This document shows, piece after piece, positions 48,306 to 62,800 of a stretch of DNA of 64,000 nt. The notes beneath the pieces are model-generated. The model ran no database searches, was not told the DNA's origin, and saw only the letters and a program-made list of their open reading frames with translations. How positions within the stretch are numbered: the stretch's first letter is position 1; every line of letters starts with the position of its first letter. The DNA is from Crotalaria pallida (Eukaryota; Streptophyta; Magnoliopsida; Fabales; Fabaceae): NCBI GenBank assembly GCA_037953625.1, contig CM075655.1, positions 10,434,001-10,498,000 of the forward strand. The letters are read 5' to 3'. A program made the position numbers and the translations under genes.

Positions 48306-51300
48306 GGGAATTAAGAATAACAAGATTGGTAGCTCAAAACATAAATTCCACCGTTGGATGTGAAGTGGAATATGTGAGGAATCTTGCTTTAAAATTTGAG
48401 GAAGATCCAACGGGTAACGAAGAAGTTATGGCCTTTCAAAGTATTGAAAAATGCTTGATTCAGCACATTAATCGATTAATCTATAGGTTAATCGATTAAT
48501 GACAGAATGAGGTGCAAAAATTAATCGATTAATCACTAGCAAATTGATTAAGGCCAGAAGGGGTGCAAAAAATTAATCGATTAAGGCTACTGCTGATCTT
48601 TGGCCAATTTTCAAGGGGTTAATCGATTAACTTGGGTGTTAATCGATTAACCCGACCTGCTGGTGAAAAAAAATTAAAGCAATCACACACAAATTTTTAG
48701 CCAAGTTCGTTTCTTTCTCTCCTCTCTCTCCTAGGGCACAAAATTTAATCACTCAAATTAATCAAGTCTCAAGCAAATCACACCAAATCCATCATCAAAT
48801 CTCCTTCCTTCTCAACTCCAAGTAAGTGCCCAAGTTCTTAATTCCCTCTTTCTCTCTCTTATGGTTCGATTTTCTCCCTCCCTCTTTCTCCCATGAAGCT
48901 TCAATCTTCAAGCTAGAAAACTCTAGTTGGGTTTGTGGATTCTCTCAAGTTCTAGGGCAAAGCTTAACAATTTGTTTTGTTATTATATTGGAATTAGGTT
49001 CCTCCCTCTTCTTTTGAGTTGTGGCTAATTTCTCAAGTGTCTATCAAGCACAAACTCTCTCCCTCTCACTAAGAACTTGAGGTAAGGAGGTTTGTGTTAC
49101 CATACTCTAGGGGGTAGGTTATATTGTGTATATATTGGGTTGCTAGGAGATTTGTGTTAGTTAGGATAAAGAACCCTAGGGTAGTTAATAATATGCTAAA
49201 ATGTGATTATGCATAAAAGTGTAGTGATATGTGTAACACCTAGGATTATTACCCTTAAAACCCCATCATTTAAAAATATGAACTTAAAAATTCCTTTTTA
49301 TTTTAATAAAATCAACCGTCAAACGGACGGAGTTTCGTTTGAAATTCGGACTTATCCAAAATTTCACCTGTGAAAACATTTATCAAATAAACATTCAGTA
49401 GCCAGCAGGGCATACATCAAGAATATATTTGCATCATAACAAGGCCCAAAGGCTCAAAATTATAAATTCCATATCAGAGTTAAAAGTAGCAGCGAAACAC
49501 CAAGTTAGAAATATACGTTCAAAGACCCTAAACTTTTTAACAAAAGAGATATATCCTAAGCCTCGCTCAAAAAGTATATACAACACATTTACATCAAAAT
49601 GATATAGGAGGCTTAGGTCCAGTGTCATATCCTATCCCCTAACACCCCTACTATCCCTGTAAGGGATAGTAATCCTGCTCGGCCGAATCTGGTGTATGCT
49701 CCAGCTCAGTACCTGAAAAATGGTATGGAGGTGAGCACTACACAATAAAGTAGGAATAGCAGTTTCTCATATGACATAATAACCGACCAAGCCAAACACA
49801 TATATCTCAAATATTTCACATAGTCATTCACATATGGAAACAATAGTACAAACAAATGCCGACAATTCTTTTATCTCTATACCTTTAACTTTTCTTTCTA
49901 ACCAACTCATCCTTATTCTCTAATTTATCATGCTACAGGTCTACTTTATTTCCCACTGTTTTAACCTTTTATCGCGTCGGGTCGGTGACAACCTCGCATT
50001 ATTGAATATAATTGATCGCGCTGGGTCGATGAGACCTTCTCATTTATTGAATATAAATGATCGCGCGGGGTCGATGAAACCTTCGCATTATTATGTTTTA
50101 TTATCGCGCTGGTTGATATGACCTTCGCATATCGCGCTGGGTACATATACCTTCGCATTATTATGTGTCATTATCGCGCTGGGTGATATGACCTTTGCAT
50201 ATCGCGCTGGGTACATATACCTTCGCATTATTAAGTTTTATTATCACGTTGGGTGATATGACCTTCGCATATCGCGCTGGGTACATATAGCTTCGCATTA
50301 TTAAATATAAATGATCGCGCTGGGTCGATAAGACCTTCGCATAATTATGTTTTATTATCGCGCTGGGTCCATATACCTTCGCATTATTATTGTTTTCTTA
50401 TCGCGCTGGGTGATATGACCTTCGCATATTGCGCTGGGTACATATACCTTCGCATTATTGAATTTATTTCATCGCGCTGGGTCACCGTGACCTTCGCAAC
50501 ATAAATTCTAAATGGTCGCGCTGGGTCTTTATGACCTTCGCTTTTATTAAATTTCATTCCTTTATTCAGTCATAATTCCCTCTCCACTCCTTCACATCAC
50601 CTTTTCTAACCATCACCCCCTTTTCTCTAATCTCTTAATCAATTCACTTTCCCCGTATTATCAACACTAATCCCCTTCATTTATTTCCATAATCAATTAT
50701 TCATTTAGTCACTTGGCCATCAACTCATCATTAAACAACTTAGCATCATCACCAACAATTCCACAATATACACTTAAATTCAAACATACACATATTCAGA
50801 AATATTCACATATACGCAGCATCATGATTAATTAAATTCCACAATTTCGATTCTATAATCATTACTAATGTTCACTACCCATATGGTTTTATGCCCTATT
50901 AACACTTAACTCTTAGCAAGTATTATATACATACTAGAAACTCACCCCTAAATTAAGGTAGTACTCACTCCTTACCTCAAAATATTAGGAGATAGAGTGA
51001 TTTCCCCACTTGCTCTTAAGCTTAAGCTTTTCCACCAAGGAGCTAACACCCAAAAGAATGTGAATATAACTTGGAGCTTGATAGGAATATGATTGTTGAT
51101 GAGGGTGATGATTATCTCTGTTTCTTGGATGAATATTGATGAGAAGAAAAACCCTAGAGGAGAGAGAGAAGTTCGAACTATAGAGAAAGAAGAGGAAGGA
51201 TCCCTTGGCTTAGATCACATACTTGGAGTTAAGAAGAAAGATTATTGTTGATGAAGAGGATGGAAACCCCTTTGCTTCTTGGTTGAGTTGGTGATGAACG

Positions 51301-52162
51301 AATGATCGAGGCCGTACCCGATCAAAATAAAAGGTGTTTATTCTGTAGTACTAGGAAGGAGATCCTAGGTCGTTTCCCAGCGAATATCGGTCTAGGCAAA
51401 GTATCAAACACGTAGTGTGCAGCAAAATGGGGGGGTTTTTGTGTGTGACAAATGTGAAGAACAAAACACAAACAGAATATAAAAACTAAGAAAATCAGAA
51501 ACAAAAGCGGGCAAACCCCTTTGGTTACGTACACTACTCAATCCTAGCTCACTAAAGATCGATTCCTCTCCTCTCCTCTGTCCAACTCGTGATAACCAAA
51601 TACTAAGCGAAAATTCAGTTATCACTCCAAACCCTAACTTCTAATTAAGCATCAGAAACCAGAATTGGAGTTTTTACGAGTTAATACAAATTAAGCATTT
51701 ATATTCATGTATTATCTCTACGAAATGGAATTAAGCAAACCACTACACATCGATAAACATGAAAACAGAGAAGAGAAAACGAAATTGCATTAATAACAAG
51801 AGCTCAAGAGTAGATAATACAATACCAAAGGGATTAACCCTTGAAGTCTAGCCTTCCATGGCCATAAATGAAGAAAAACGAGTAGAAATGGGGAAGAACA
51901 AAACCCTAGCAGCCACCACCACTTGGGAGAGCCAAGAGAGAAGTTCTAACCTAGAGAGAGAGTGAGAAATCTGAAAATGGGAGTGTGTCTTGGGGGTTAC
52001 ACGAATTTCCCCTCTTTAGTCATGAAAATGGGCCTAAAACATGGGCCCAAGTCCTAAGAAACACTATTCTAAAAATTACAATTAAAAAGGGACCTAAATG
52101 CAAATTACAATCTTCACTTCAATGCTTCAATCTTCATTTCCAAACATCCCAAAGTGTCCTTG
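48306..52162 (+). repeat. array unit 7
   Basis: GC at unit positions 2014-2015. First unit with T at position 582 (48887). Private A at position 2842 (51147). Confidence 0.95.
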
Positions 52163-55100
52163 GGGAATTAAGAATAACAAGATTGGTAGCTCAAAACATA
52201 AATTCCACCGTTGGATGTGAAGTGGAATATGTGAGGAATCTTGCTTTAAAATTTGAGGAAGATCCAACGGGTAACGAACAAGTTATGGCCTTTCAAAGTA
52301 TTGAAAAATGCTTGATTCAGCACATTAATCGATTAATCTATAGGTTAATCGATTAATGACAGAATGAGGTGCAAAAATTAATCGATTAATCACTAGCAAA
52401 TTGATTAAGGCCAGAAGGGGTGCAAAAAATTAATCGATTAAGGCTACTGCTGATCTTTGGCCAATTTTCAAGGGGTTAATCGATTAACTTGGGTGTTAAT
52501 CGATTAACCCGACCTGCTGGTGAAAAAAAATTAAAGCAATCACACACAAATTTTTAGCCAAGTTCGTTTCTTTCTCTCCTCTCTCTCCTAGGGCACAAAA
52601 TTTAATCACTCAAATTAATCAAGTCTCAAGCAAATCACACCAAATCCATCATCAAATCTCCTTCCTTCTCAACTCCAAGTAAGTGCCCAAGTTCTTAATT
52701 CCCTCTTTCTCTCTCTTATGGTTCGATTTTCTCCCTCCCTCTTTCTCCCATGAAGCTTCAATCTTCAAGCTAGAAAACTCTAGTTGGGTTTGTGGATTCT
52801 CTCAAGTTCTAGGGCAAAGCTTAACAATTTGTTTTGTTATTATATTGGAATTAGGTTCCTCCCTCTTCTTTTGAGTTGTGGCTAATTTCTCAAGTGTCTA
52901 TCAAGCACAAACTCTCTCCCTCTCACTAAGAACTTGAGGTAAGGAGGTTTGTGTTACCATACTCTAGGGGGTAGGTTATATTGTGTATATATTGGGTTGC
53001 TAGGAGATTTGTGTTAGTTAGGATAAAGAACCCTAGGGTAGTTAATAATATGCTAAAATGTGATTATGCATAAAAGTGTAGTGATATGTGTAACACCTAG
53101 GATTATTACCCTTAAAACCCCATCATTTAAAAATATGAACTTAAAAATTCCTTTTTATTTTAATAAAATCAACCGTCAAACGGACGGAGTTTCGTTTGAA
53201 ATTCGGACTTATCCAAAATTTCACCTGTGAAAACATTTATCAAATAAACATTCAGTAGCCAGCAGGGCATACATCAAGAATATATTTGCATCATAACAAG
53301 GCCCAAAGGCTCAAAATTATAAATTCCATATCAGAGTTAAAAGTAGCAGCGAAACACCAAGTTAGAAATATACGTTCAAAGACCCTAAACTTTTTAACAA
53401 AAGAGATATATCCTAAGCCTCGCTCAAAAAGTATATACAACACATTTACATCAAAATGATATAGGAGGCTTAGGTCCAGTGTCATATCCTATCCCCTAAC
53501 ACCCCTACTATCCCTGTAAGGGATAGTAATCCTGCTCGGCCGAATCTGGTGTATGCTCCAGCTCAGTACCTGAAAAATGGTATGGAGGTGAGCACTACAC
53601 AATAAAGTAGGAATAGCAGTTTCTCATATGACATAATAACCGACCAAGCCAAACACATATATCTCAAATATTTCACATAGTCATTCACATATGGAAACAA
53701 TAGTACAAACAAATGCCGACAATTCTTTTATCTCTATACCTTTAACTTTTCTTTCTAACCAACTCATCCTTATTCTCTAATTTATCATGCTACAGGTCTA
53801 CTTTATTTCCCACTGTTTTAACCTTTTATCGCGTCGGGTCGGTGACAACCTCGCATTATTGAATATAATTGATCGCGCTGGGTCGATGAGACCTTCTCAT
53901 TTATTGAATATAAATGATCGCGCGGGGTCGATGAAACCTTCGCATTATTATGTTTTATTATCGCGCTGGTTGATATGACCTTCGCATATCGCGCTGGGTA
54001 CATATACCTTCGCATTATTATGTGTCATTATCGCGCTGGGTGATATGACCTTTGCATATCGCGCTGGGTACATATACCTTCGCATTATTAAGTTTTATTA
54101 TCACGTTGGGTGATATGACCTTCGCATATCGCGCTGGGTACATATAGCTTCGCATTATTAAATATAAATGATCGCGCTGGGTCGATAAGACCTTCGCATA
54201 ATTATGTTTTATTATCGCGCTGGGTCCATATACCTTCGCATTATTATTGTTTTCTTATCGCGCTGGGTGATATGACCTTCGCATATTGCGCTGGGTACAT
54301 ATACCTTCGCATTATTGAATTTATTTCATCGCGCTGGGTCACCGTGACCTTCGCAACATAAATTCTAAATGGTCGCGCTGGGTCTTTATGACCTTCGCTT
54401 TTATTAAATTTCATTCCTTTATTCAGTCATAATTCCCTCTCCACTCCTTCACATCACCTTTTCTAACCATCACCCCCTTTTCTCTAATCTCTTAATCAAT
54501 TCACTTTCCCCGTATTATCAACACTAATCCCCTTCATTTATTTCCATAATCAATTATTCATTTAGTCACTTGGCCATCAACTCATCATTAAACAACTTAG
54601 CATCATCACCAACAATTCCACAATATACACTTAAATTCAAACATACACATATTCAGAAATATTCACATATACGCAGCATCATGATTAATTAAATTCCACA
54701 ATTTCGATTCTATAATCATTACTAATGTTCACTACCCATATGGTTTTATGCCCTATTAACACTTAACTCTTAGCAAGTATTATATACATACTAGAAACTC
54801 ACCCCTAAATTAAGGTAGTACTCACTCCTTACCTCAAAATATTAGGAGATAGAGTGATTTCCCCACTTGCTCTTAAGCTTAAGCTTTTCCACCAAGGAGC
54901 TAACACCCAAAAGAATGTGAATATAACTTGGAGCTTGATAGGAATATGATTGTTGATGAGGGTGATGATTATCTCTGTTTCTTGGATGAATATTGATGAG
55001 AAGCAAAACCCTAGAGGAGAGAGAGAAGTTCGAACTATAGAGAAAGAAGAGGAAGGATCCCTTGGCTTAGATCACATACTTGGAGTTAAGAAGAAAGATT

Positions 55101-56019
55101 ATTGTTGATGAAGAGGATGGAAACCCCTTTGCTTCTTGGTTGAGTTGGTGATGAACGAATGATCGAGGCCGTACCCGATCAAAATAAAAGGTGTTTATTC
55201 TGTAGTACTAGGAAGGAGATCCTAGGTCGTTTCCCAGCGAATATCGGTCTAGGCAAAGTATCAAACACGTAGTGTGCAGCAAAATGGGGGGGTTTTTGTG
55301 TGTGACAAATGTGAAGAACAAAACACAAACAGAATATAAAAACTAAGAAAATCAGAAACAAAAGCGGGCAAACCCCTTTGGTTACGTACACTACTCAATC
55401 CTAGCTCACTAAAGATCGATTCCTCTCCTCTCCTCTGTCCAACTCGTGATAACCAAATACTAAGCGAAAATTCAGTTATCACTCCAAACCCTAACTTCTA
55501 ATTAAGCATCAGAAACCAGAATTGGAGTTTTTACGAGTTAATACAAATTAAGCATTTATATTCATGTATTATCTCTACGAAATGGAATTAAGCAAACCAC
55601 TACACATCGATAAACATGAAAACAGAGAAGAGAAAACGAAATTGCATTAATAACAAGAGCTCAAGAGTAGATAATACAATACCAAAGGGATTAACCCTTG
55701 AAGTCTAGCCTTCCATGGCCATAAATGAAGAAAAACGAGTAGAAATGGGGAAGAACAAAACCCTAGCAGCCACCACCACTTGGGAGAGCCAAGAGAGAAG
55801 TTCTAACCTAGAGAGAGAGTGAGAAATCTGAAAATGGGAGTGTGTCTTGGGGGTTACACGAATTTCCCCTCTTTAGTCATGAAAATGGGCCTAAAACATG
55901 GGCCCAAGTCCTAAGAAACACTATTCTAAAAATTACAATTAAAAAGGGACCTAAATGCAAATTACAATCTTCACTTCAATGCTTCAATCTTCATTTCCAA
56001 ACATCCCAAAGTGTCCTTG
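52163..56019 (+). repeat. array unit 8
   Basis: C at unit position 117 (52279) and T at position 582 (52744), both shared with unit 10 but not unit 9; T at position 370. Confidence 0.95.
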
Positions 56020-59000
56020 GGGAATTAAGAATAACAAGATTGGTAGCTCAAAACATAAATTCCACCGTTGGATGTGAAGTGGAATATGTGAGGAATCTTG
56101 CTTTAAAATTTGAGGAAGATCCAACGGGTAACGAAGAAGTTATGGCCTTTCAAAGTATTGAAAAATGCTTGATTCAGCACATTAATCGATTAATCTATAG
56201 GTTAATCGATTAATGACAGAATGAGGTGCAAAAATTAATCGATTAATCACTAGCAAATTGATTAAGGCCAGAAGGGGTGCAAAAAATTAATCGATTAAGG
56301 CTACTGCTGATCTTTGGCCAATTTTCAAGGGGTTAATCGATTAACTTGGGTGTTAATCGATTAACCCGACCTGCTGGTGAAAAAAAATAAAAGCAATCAC
56401 ACACAAATTTTTAGCCAAGTTCGTTTCTTTCTCTCCTCTCTCTCCTAGGGCACAAAATTTAATCACTCAAATTAATCAAGTCTCAAGCAAATCACACCAA
56501 ATCCATCATCAAATCTCCTTCCTTCTCAACTCCAAGTAAGTGCCCAAGTTCTTAATTCCCTCTTTCTCTCTCTTATGGTTCGATTTTCTCCCTCCCTCTT
56601 GCTCCCATGAAGCTTCAATCTTCAAGCTAGAAAACTCTAGTTGGGTTTGTGGATTCTCTCAAGTTCTAGGGCAAAGCTTAACAATTTGTTTTGTTATTAT
56701 ATTGGAATTAGGTTCCTCCCTCTTCTTTTGAGTTGTGGCTAATTTCTCAAGTGTCTATCAAGCACAAACTCTCTCCCTCTCACTAAGAACTTGAGGTAAG
56801 GAGGTTTGTGTTACCATACTCTAGGGGGTAGGTTATATTGTGTATATATTGGGTTGCTAGGAGATTTGTGTTAGTTAGGATAAAGAACCCTAGGGTAGTT
56901 AATAATATGCTAAAATGTGATTATGCATAAAAGTGTAGTGATATGTGTAACACCTAGGATTATTACCCTTAAAACCCCATCATTTAAAAATATGAACTTA
57001 AAAATTCCTTTTTATTTTAATAAAATCAACCGTCAAACGGACGGAGTTTCGTTTGAAATTCGGACTTATCCAAAATTTCACCTGTGAAAACATTTATCAA
57101 ATAAACATTCAGTAGCCAGCAGGGCATACATCAAGAATATATTTGCATCATAACAAGGCCCAAAGGCTCAAAATTATAAATTCCATATCAGAGTTAAAAG
57201 TAGCAGCGAAACACCAAGTTAGAAATATACGTTCAAAGACCCTAAACTTTTTAACAAAAGAGATATATCCTAAGCCTCGCTCAAAAAGTATATACAACAC
57301 ATTTACATCAAAATGATATAGGAGGCTTAGGTCCAGTGTCATATCCTATCCCCTAACACCCCTACTATCCCTGTAAGGGATAGTAATCCTGCTCGGCCGA
57401 ATCTGGTGTATGCTCCAGCTCAGTACCTGAAAAATGGTATGGAGGTGAGCACTACACAATAAAGTAGGAATAGCAGTTTCTCATATGACATAATAACCGA
57501 CCAAGCCAAACACATATATCTCAAATATTTCACATAGTCATTCACATATGGAAACAATAGTACAAACAAATGCCGACAATTCTTTTATCTCTATACCTTT
57601 AACTTTTCTTTCTAACCAACTCATCCTTATTCTCTAATTTATCATGCTACAGGTCTACTTTATTTCCCACTGTTTTAACCTTTTATCGCGTCGGGTCGGT
57701 GACAACCTCGCATTATTGAATATAATTGATCGCGCTGGGTCGATGAGACCTTCTCATTTATTGAATATAAATGATCGCGCGGGGTCGATGAAACCTTCGC
57801 ATTATTATGTTTTATTATCGCGCTGGTTGATATGACCTTCGCATATCGCGCTGGGTACATATACCTTCGCATTATTATGTGTCATTATCGCGCTGGGTGA
57901 TATGACCTTTGCATATCGCGCTGGGTACATATACCTTCGCATTATTAAGTTTTATTATCACGTTGGGTGATATGACCTTCGCATATCGCGCTGGGTACAT
58001 ATAGCTTCGCATTATTAAATATAAATGATCGCGCTGGGTCGATAAGACCTTCGCATAATTATGTTTTATTATCGCGCTGGGTCCATATACCTTCGCATTA
58101 TTATTGTTTTCTTATCGCGCTGGGTGATATGACCTTCGCATATTGCGCTGGGTACATATACCTTCGCATTATTGAATTTATTTCATCGCGCTGGGTCACC
58201 GTGACCTTCGCAACATAAATTCTAAATGGTCGCGCTGGGTCTTTATGACCTTCGCTTTTATTAAATTTCATTCCTTTATTCAGTCATAATTCCCTCTCCA
58301 CTCCTTCACATCACCTTTTCTAACCATCACCCCCTTTTCTCTAATCTCTTAATCAATTCACTTTCCCCGTATTATCAACACTAATCCCCTTCATTTATTT
58401 CCATAATCAATTATTCATTTAGTCACTTGGCCATCAACTCATCATTAAACAACTTAGCATCATCACCAACAATTCCACAATATACACTTAAATTCAAACA
58501 TACACATATTCAGAAATATTCACATATACGCAGCATCATGATTAATTAAATTCCACAATTTCGATTCTATAATCATTACTAATGTTCACTACCCATATGG
58601 TTTTATGCCCTATTAACACTTAACTCTTAGCAAGTATTATATACATACTAGAAACTCACCCCTAAATTAAGGTAGTACTCACTCCTTACCTCAAAATATT
58701 AGGAGATAGAGTGATTTCCCCACTTGCTCTTAAGCTTAAGCTTTTCCACCAAGGAGCTAACACCCAAAAGAATGTGAATATAACTTGGAGCTTGATAGGA
58801 ATATGATTGTTGATGAGGGTGATGATTATCTCTGTTTCTTGGATGAATATTGATGAGAAGCAAAACCCTAGAGGAGAGAGAGAAGTTCGAACTATAGAGA
58901 AAGAAGAGGAAGGATCCCTTGGCTTAGATCACATACTTGGAGTTAAGAAGAAAGATTATTGTTGATGAAGAGGATGGAAACCCCTTTGCTTCTTGGTTGA

Positions 59001-59876
59001 GTTGGTGATGAACGAATGATCGAGGCCGTACCCGATCAAAATAAAAGGTGTTTATTCTGTAGTACTAGGAAGGAGATCCTAGGTCGTTTCCCAGCGAATA
59101 TCGGTCTAGGCAAAGTATCAAACACGTAGTGTGCAGCAAAATGGGGGGGTTTTTGTGTGTGACAAATGTGAAGAACAAAACACAAACAGAATATAAAAAC
59201 TAAGAAAATCAGAAACAAAAGCGGGCAAACCCCTTTGGTTACGTACACTACTCAATCCTAGCTCACTAAAGATCGATTCCTCTCCTCTCCTCTGTCCAAC
59301 TCGTGATAACCAAATACTAAGCGAAAATTCAGTTATCACTCCAAACCCTAACTTCTAATTAAGCATCAGAAACCAGAATTGGAGTTTTTACGAGTTAATA
59401 CAAATTAAGCATTTATATTCATGTATTATCTCTACGAAATGGAATTAAGCAAACCACTACACATCGATAAACATGAAAACAGAGAAGAGAAAACGAAATT
59501 GCATTAATAACAAGAGCTCAAGAGTAGATAATACAATACCAAAGGGATTAACCCTTGAAGTCTAGCCTTCCATGGCCATAAATGAAGAAAAACGAGTAGA
59601 AATGGGGAAGAACAAAACCCTAGCAGCCACCACCACTTGGGAGAGCCAAGAGAGAAGTTCTAACCTAGAGAGAGAGTGAGAAATCTGAAAATGGGAGTGT
59701 GTCTTGGGGGTTACACGAATTTCCCCTCTTTAGTCATGAAAATGGGCCTAAAACATGGGCCCAAGTCCTAAGAAACACTATTCTAAAAATTACAATTAAA
59801 AAGGGACCTAAATGCAAATTACAATCTTCACTTCAATGCTTCAATCTTCATTTCCAAACATCCCAAAGTGTCCTTG
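56020..59876 (+). repeat. array unit 9
   Basis: G at 117 and G at 582 (56601), as in units 1-6, but A at position 370 (56389), shared only with unit 10. Confidence 0.95.
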
Positions 59877-62800
59877 GGGAATTAAGAATAACAAGATTGG
59901 TAGCTCAAAACATAAATTCCACCGTTGGATGTGAAGTGGAATATGTGAGGAATCTTGCTTTAAAATTTGAGGAAGATCCAACGGGTAACGAACAAGTTAT
60001 GGCCTTTCAAAGTATTGAAAAATGCTTGATTCAGCACATTAATCGATTAATCTATAGGTTAATCGATTAATGACAGAATGAGGTGCAAAAATTAATCGAT
60101 TAATCACTAGCAAATTGATTAAGGCCAGAAGGGGTGCAAAAAATTAATCGATTAAGGCTACTGCTGATCTTTGGCCAATTTTCAAGGGGTTAATCGATTA
60201 ACTTGGGTGTTAATCGATTAACCCGACCTGCTGGTGAAAAAAAATAAAAGCAATCACACACAAATTTTTAGCCAAGTTCGTTTCTTTCTCTCCTCTCTCT
60301 CCTAGGGCACAAAATTTAATCACTCAAATTAATCAAGTCTCAAGCAAATCACACCAAATCCATCATCAAATCTCCTTCCTTCTCAACTCCAAGTAAGTGC
60401 CCAAGTTCTTAATTCCCTCTTTCTCTCTCTTATGGTTCGATTTTCTCCCTCCCTCTTTCTCCCATGAAGCTTCAATCTTCAAGCTAGAAAACTCTAGTTG
60501 GGTTTGTGGATTCTCTCAAGTTCTAGGGCAAAGCTTAACAATTTGTTTTGTTATTATATTGGAATTAGGTTCCTCCCTCTTCTTTTGAGTTGTGGCTAAT
60601 TTCTCAAGTGTCTATCAAGCACAAACTCTCTCCCTCTCACTAAGAACTTGAGGTAAGGAGGTTTGTGTTACCATACTCTAGGGGGTAGGTTATATTGTGT
60701 ATATATTGGGTTGCTAGGAGATTTGTGTTAGTTAGGATAAAGAACCCTAGGGTAGTTAATAATATGCTAAAATGTGATTATGCATAAAAGTGTAGTGATA
60801 TGTGTAACACCTAGGATTATTACCCTTAAAACCCCATCATTTAAAAATATGAACTTAAAAATTCCTTTTTATTTTAATAAAATCAACCGTCAAACGGACG
60901 GAGTTTCGTTTGAAATTCGGACTTATCCAAAATTTCACCTGTGAAAACATTTATCAAATAAACATTCAGTAGCCAGCAGGGCATACATCAAGAATATATT
61001 TGCATCATAACAAGGCCCAAAGGCTCAAAATTATAAATTCCATATCAGAGTTAAAAGTAGCAGCGAAACACCAAGTTAGAAATATACGTTCAAAGACCCT
61101 AAACTTTTTAACAAAAGAGATATATCCTAAGCCTCGCTCAAAAAGTATATACAACACATTTACATCAAAATGATATAGGAGGCTTAGGTCCAGTGTCATA
61201 TCCTATCCCCTAACACCCCTACTATCCCTGTAAGGGATAGTAATCCTGCTCGGCCGAATCTGGTGTATGCTCCAGCTCAGTACCTGAAAAATGGTATGGA
61301 GGTGAGCACTACACAATAAAGTAGGAATAGCAGTTTCTCATATGACATAATAACCGACCAAGCCAAACACATATATCTCAAATATTTCACATAGTCATTC
61401 ACATATGGAAACAATAGTACAAACAAATGCCGACAATTCTTTTATCTCTATACCTTTAACTTTTCTTTCTAACCAACTCATCCTTATTCTCTAATTTATC
61501 ATGCTACAGGTCTACTTTATTTCCCACTGTTTTAACCTTTTATCGCGTCGGGTCGGTGACAACCTCGCATTATTGAATATAATTGATCGCGCTGGGTCGA
61601 TGAGACCTTCTCATTTATTGAATATAAATGATCGCGCGGGGTCGATGAAACCTTCGCATTATTATGTTTTATTATCGCGCTGGTTGATATGACCTTCGCA
61701 TATCGCGCTGGGTACATATACCTTCGCATTATTATGTGTCATTATCGCGCTGGGTGATATGACCTTTGCATATCGCGCTGGGTACATATACCTTCGCATT
61801 ATTAAGTTTTATTATCACGTTGGGTGATATGACCTTCGCATATCGCGCTGGGTACATATAGCTTCGCATTATTAAATATAAATGATCGCGCTGGGTCGAT
61901 AAGACCTTCGCATAATTATGTTTTATTATCGCGCTGGGTCCATATACCTTCGCATTATTATTGTTTTCTTATCGCGCTGGGTGATATGACCTTCGCATAT
62001 TGCGCTGGGTACATATACCTTCGCATTATTGAATTTATTTCATCGCGCTGGGTCACCGTGACCTTCGCAACATAAATTCTAAATGGTCGCGCTGGGTCTT
62101 TATGACCTTCGCTTTTATTAAATTTCATTCCTTTATTCAGTCATAATTCCCTCTCCACTCCTTCACATCACCTTTTCTAACCATCACCCCCTTTTCTCTA
62201 ATCTCTTAATCAATTCACTTTCCCCGTATTATCAACACTAATCCCCTTCATTTATTTCCATAATCAATTATTCATTTAGTCACTTGGCCATCAACTCATC
62301 ATTAAACAACTTAGCATCATCACCAACAATTCCACAATATACACTTAAATTCAAACATACACATATTCAGAAATATTCACATATACGCAGCATCATGATT
62401 AATTAAATTCCACAATTTCGATTCTATAATCATTACTAATGTTCACTACCCATATGGTTTTATGCCCTATTAACACTTAACTCTTAGCAAGTATTATATA
62501 CATACTAGAAACTCACCCCTAAATTAAGGTAGTACTCACTCCTTACCTCAAAATATTAGGAGATAGAGTGATTTCCCCACTTGCTCTTAAGCTTAAGCTT
62601 TTCCACCAAGGAGCTAACACCCAAAAGAATGTGAATATAACTTGGAGCTTGATAGGAATATGATTGTTGATGAGGGTGATGATTATCTCTGTTTCTTGGA
62701 TGAATATTGATGAGAAGCAAAACCCTAGAGGAGAGAGAGAAGTTCGAACTATAGAGAAAGAAGAGGAAGGATCCCTTGGCTTAGATCACATACTTGGAGT

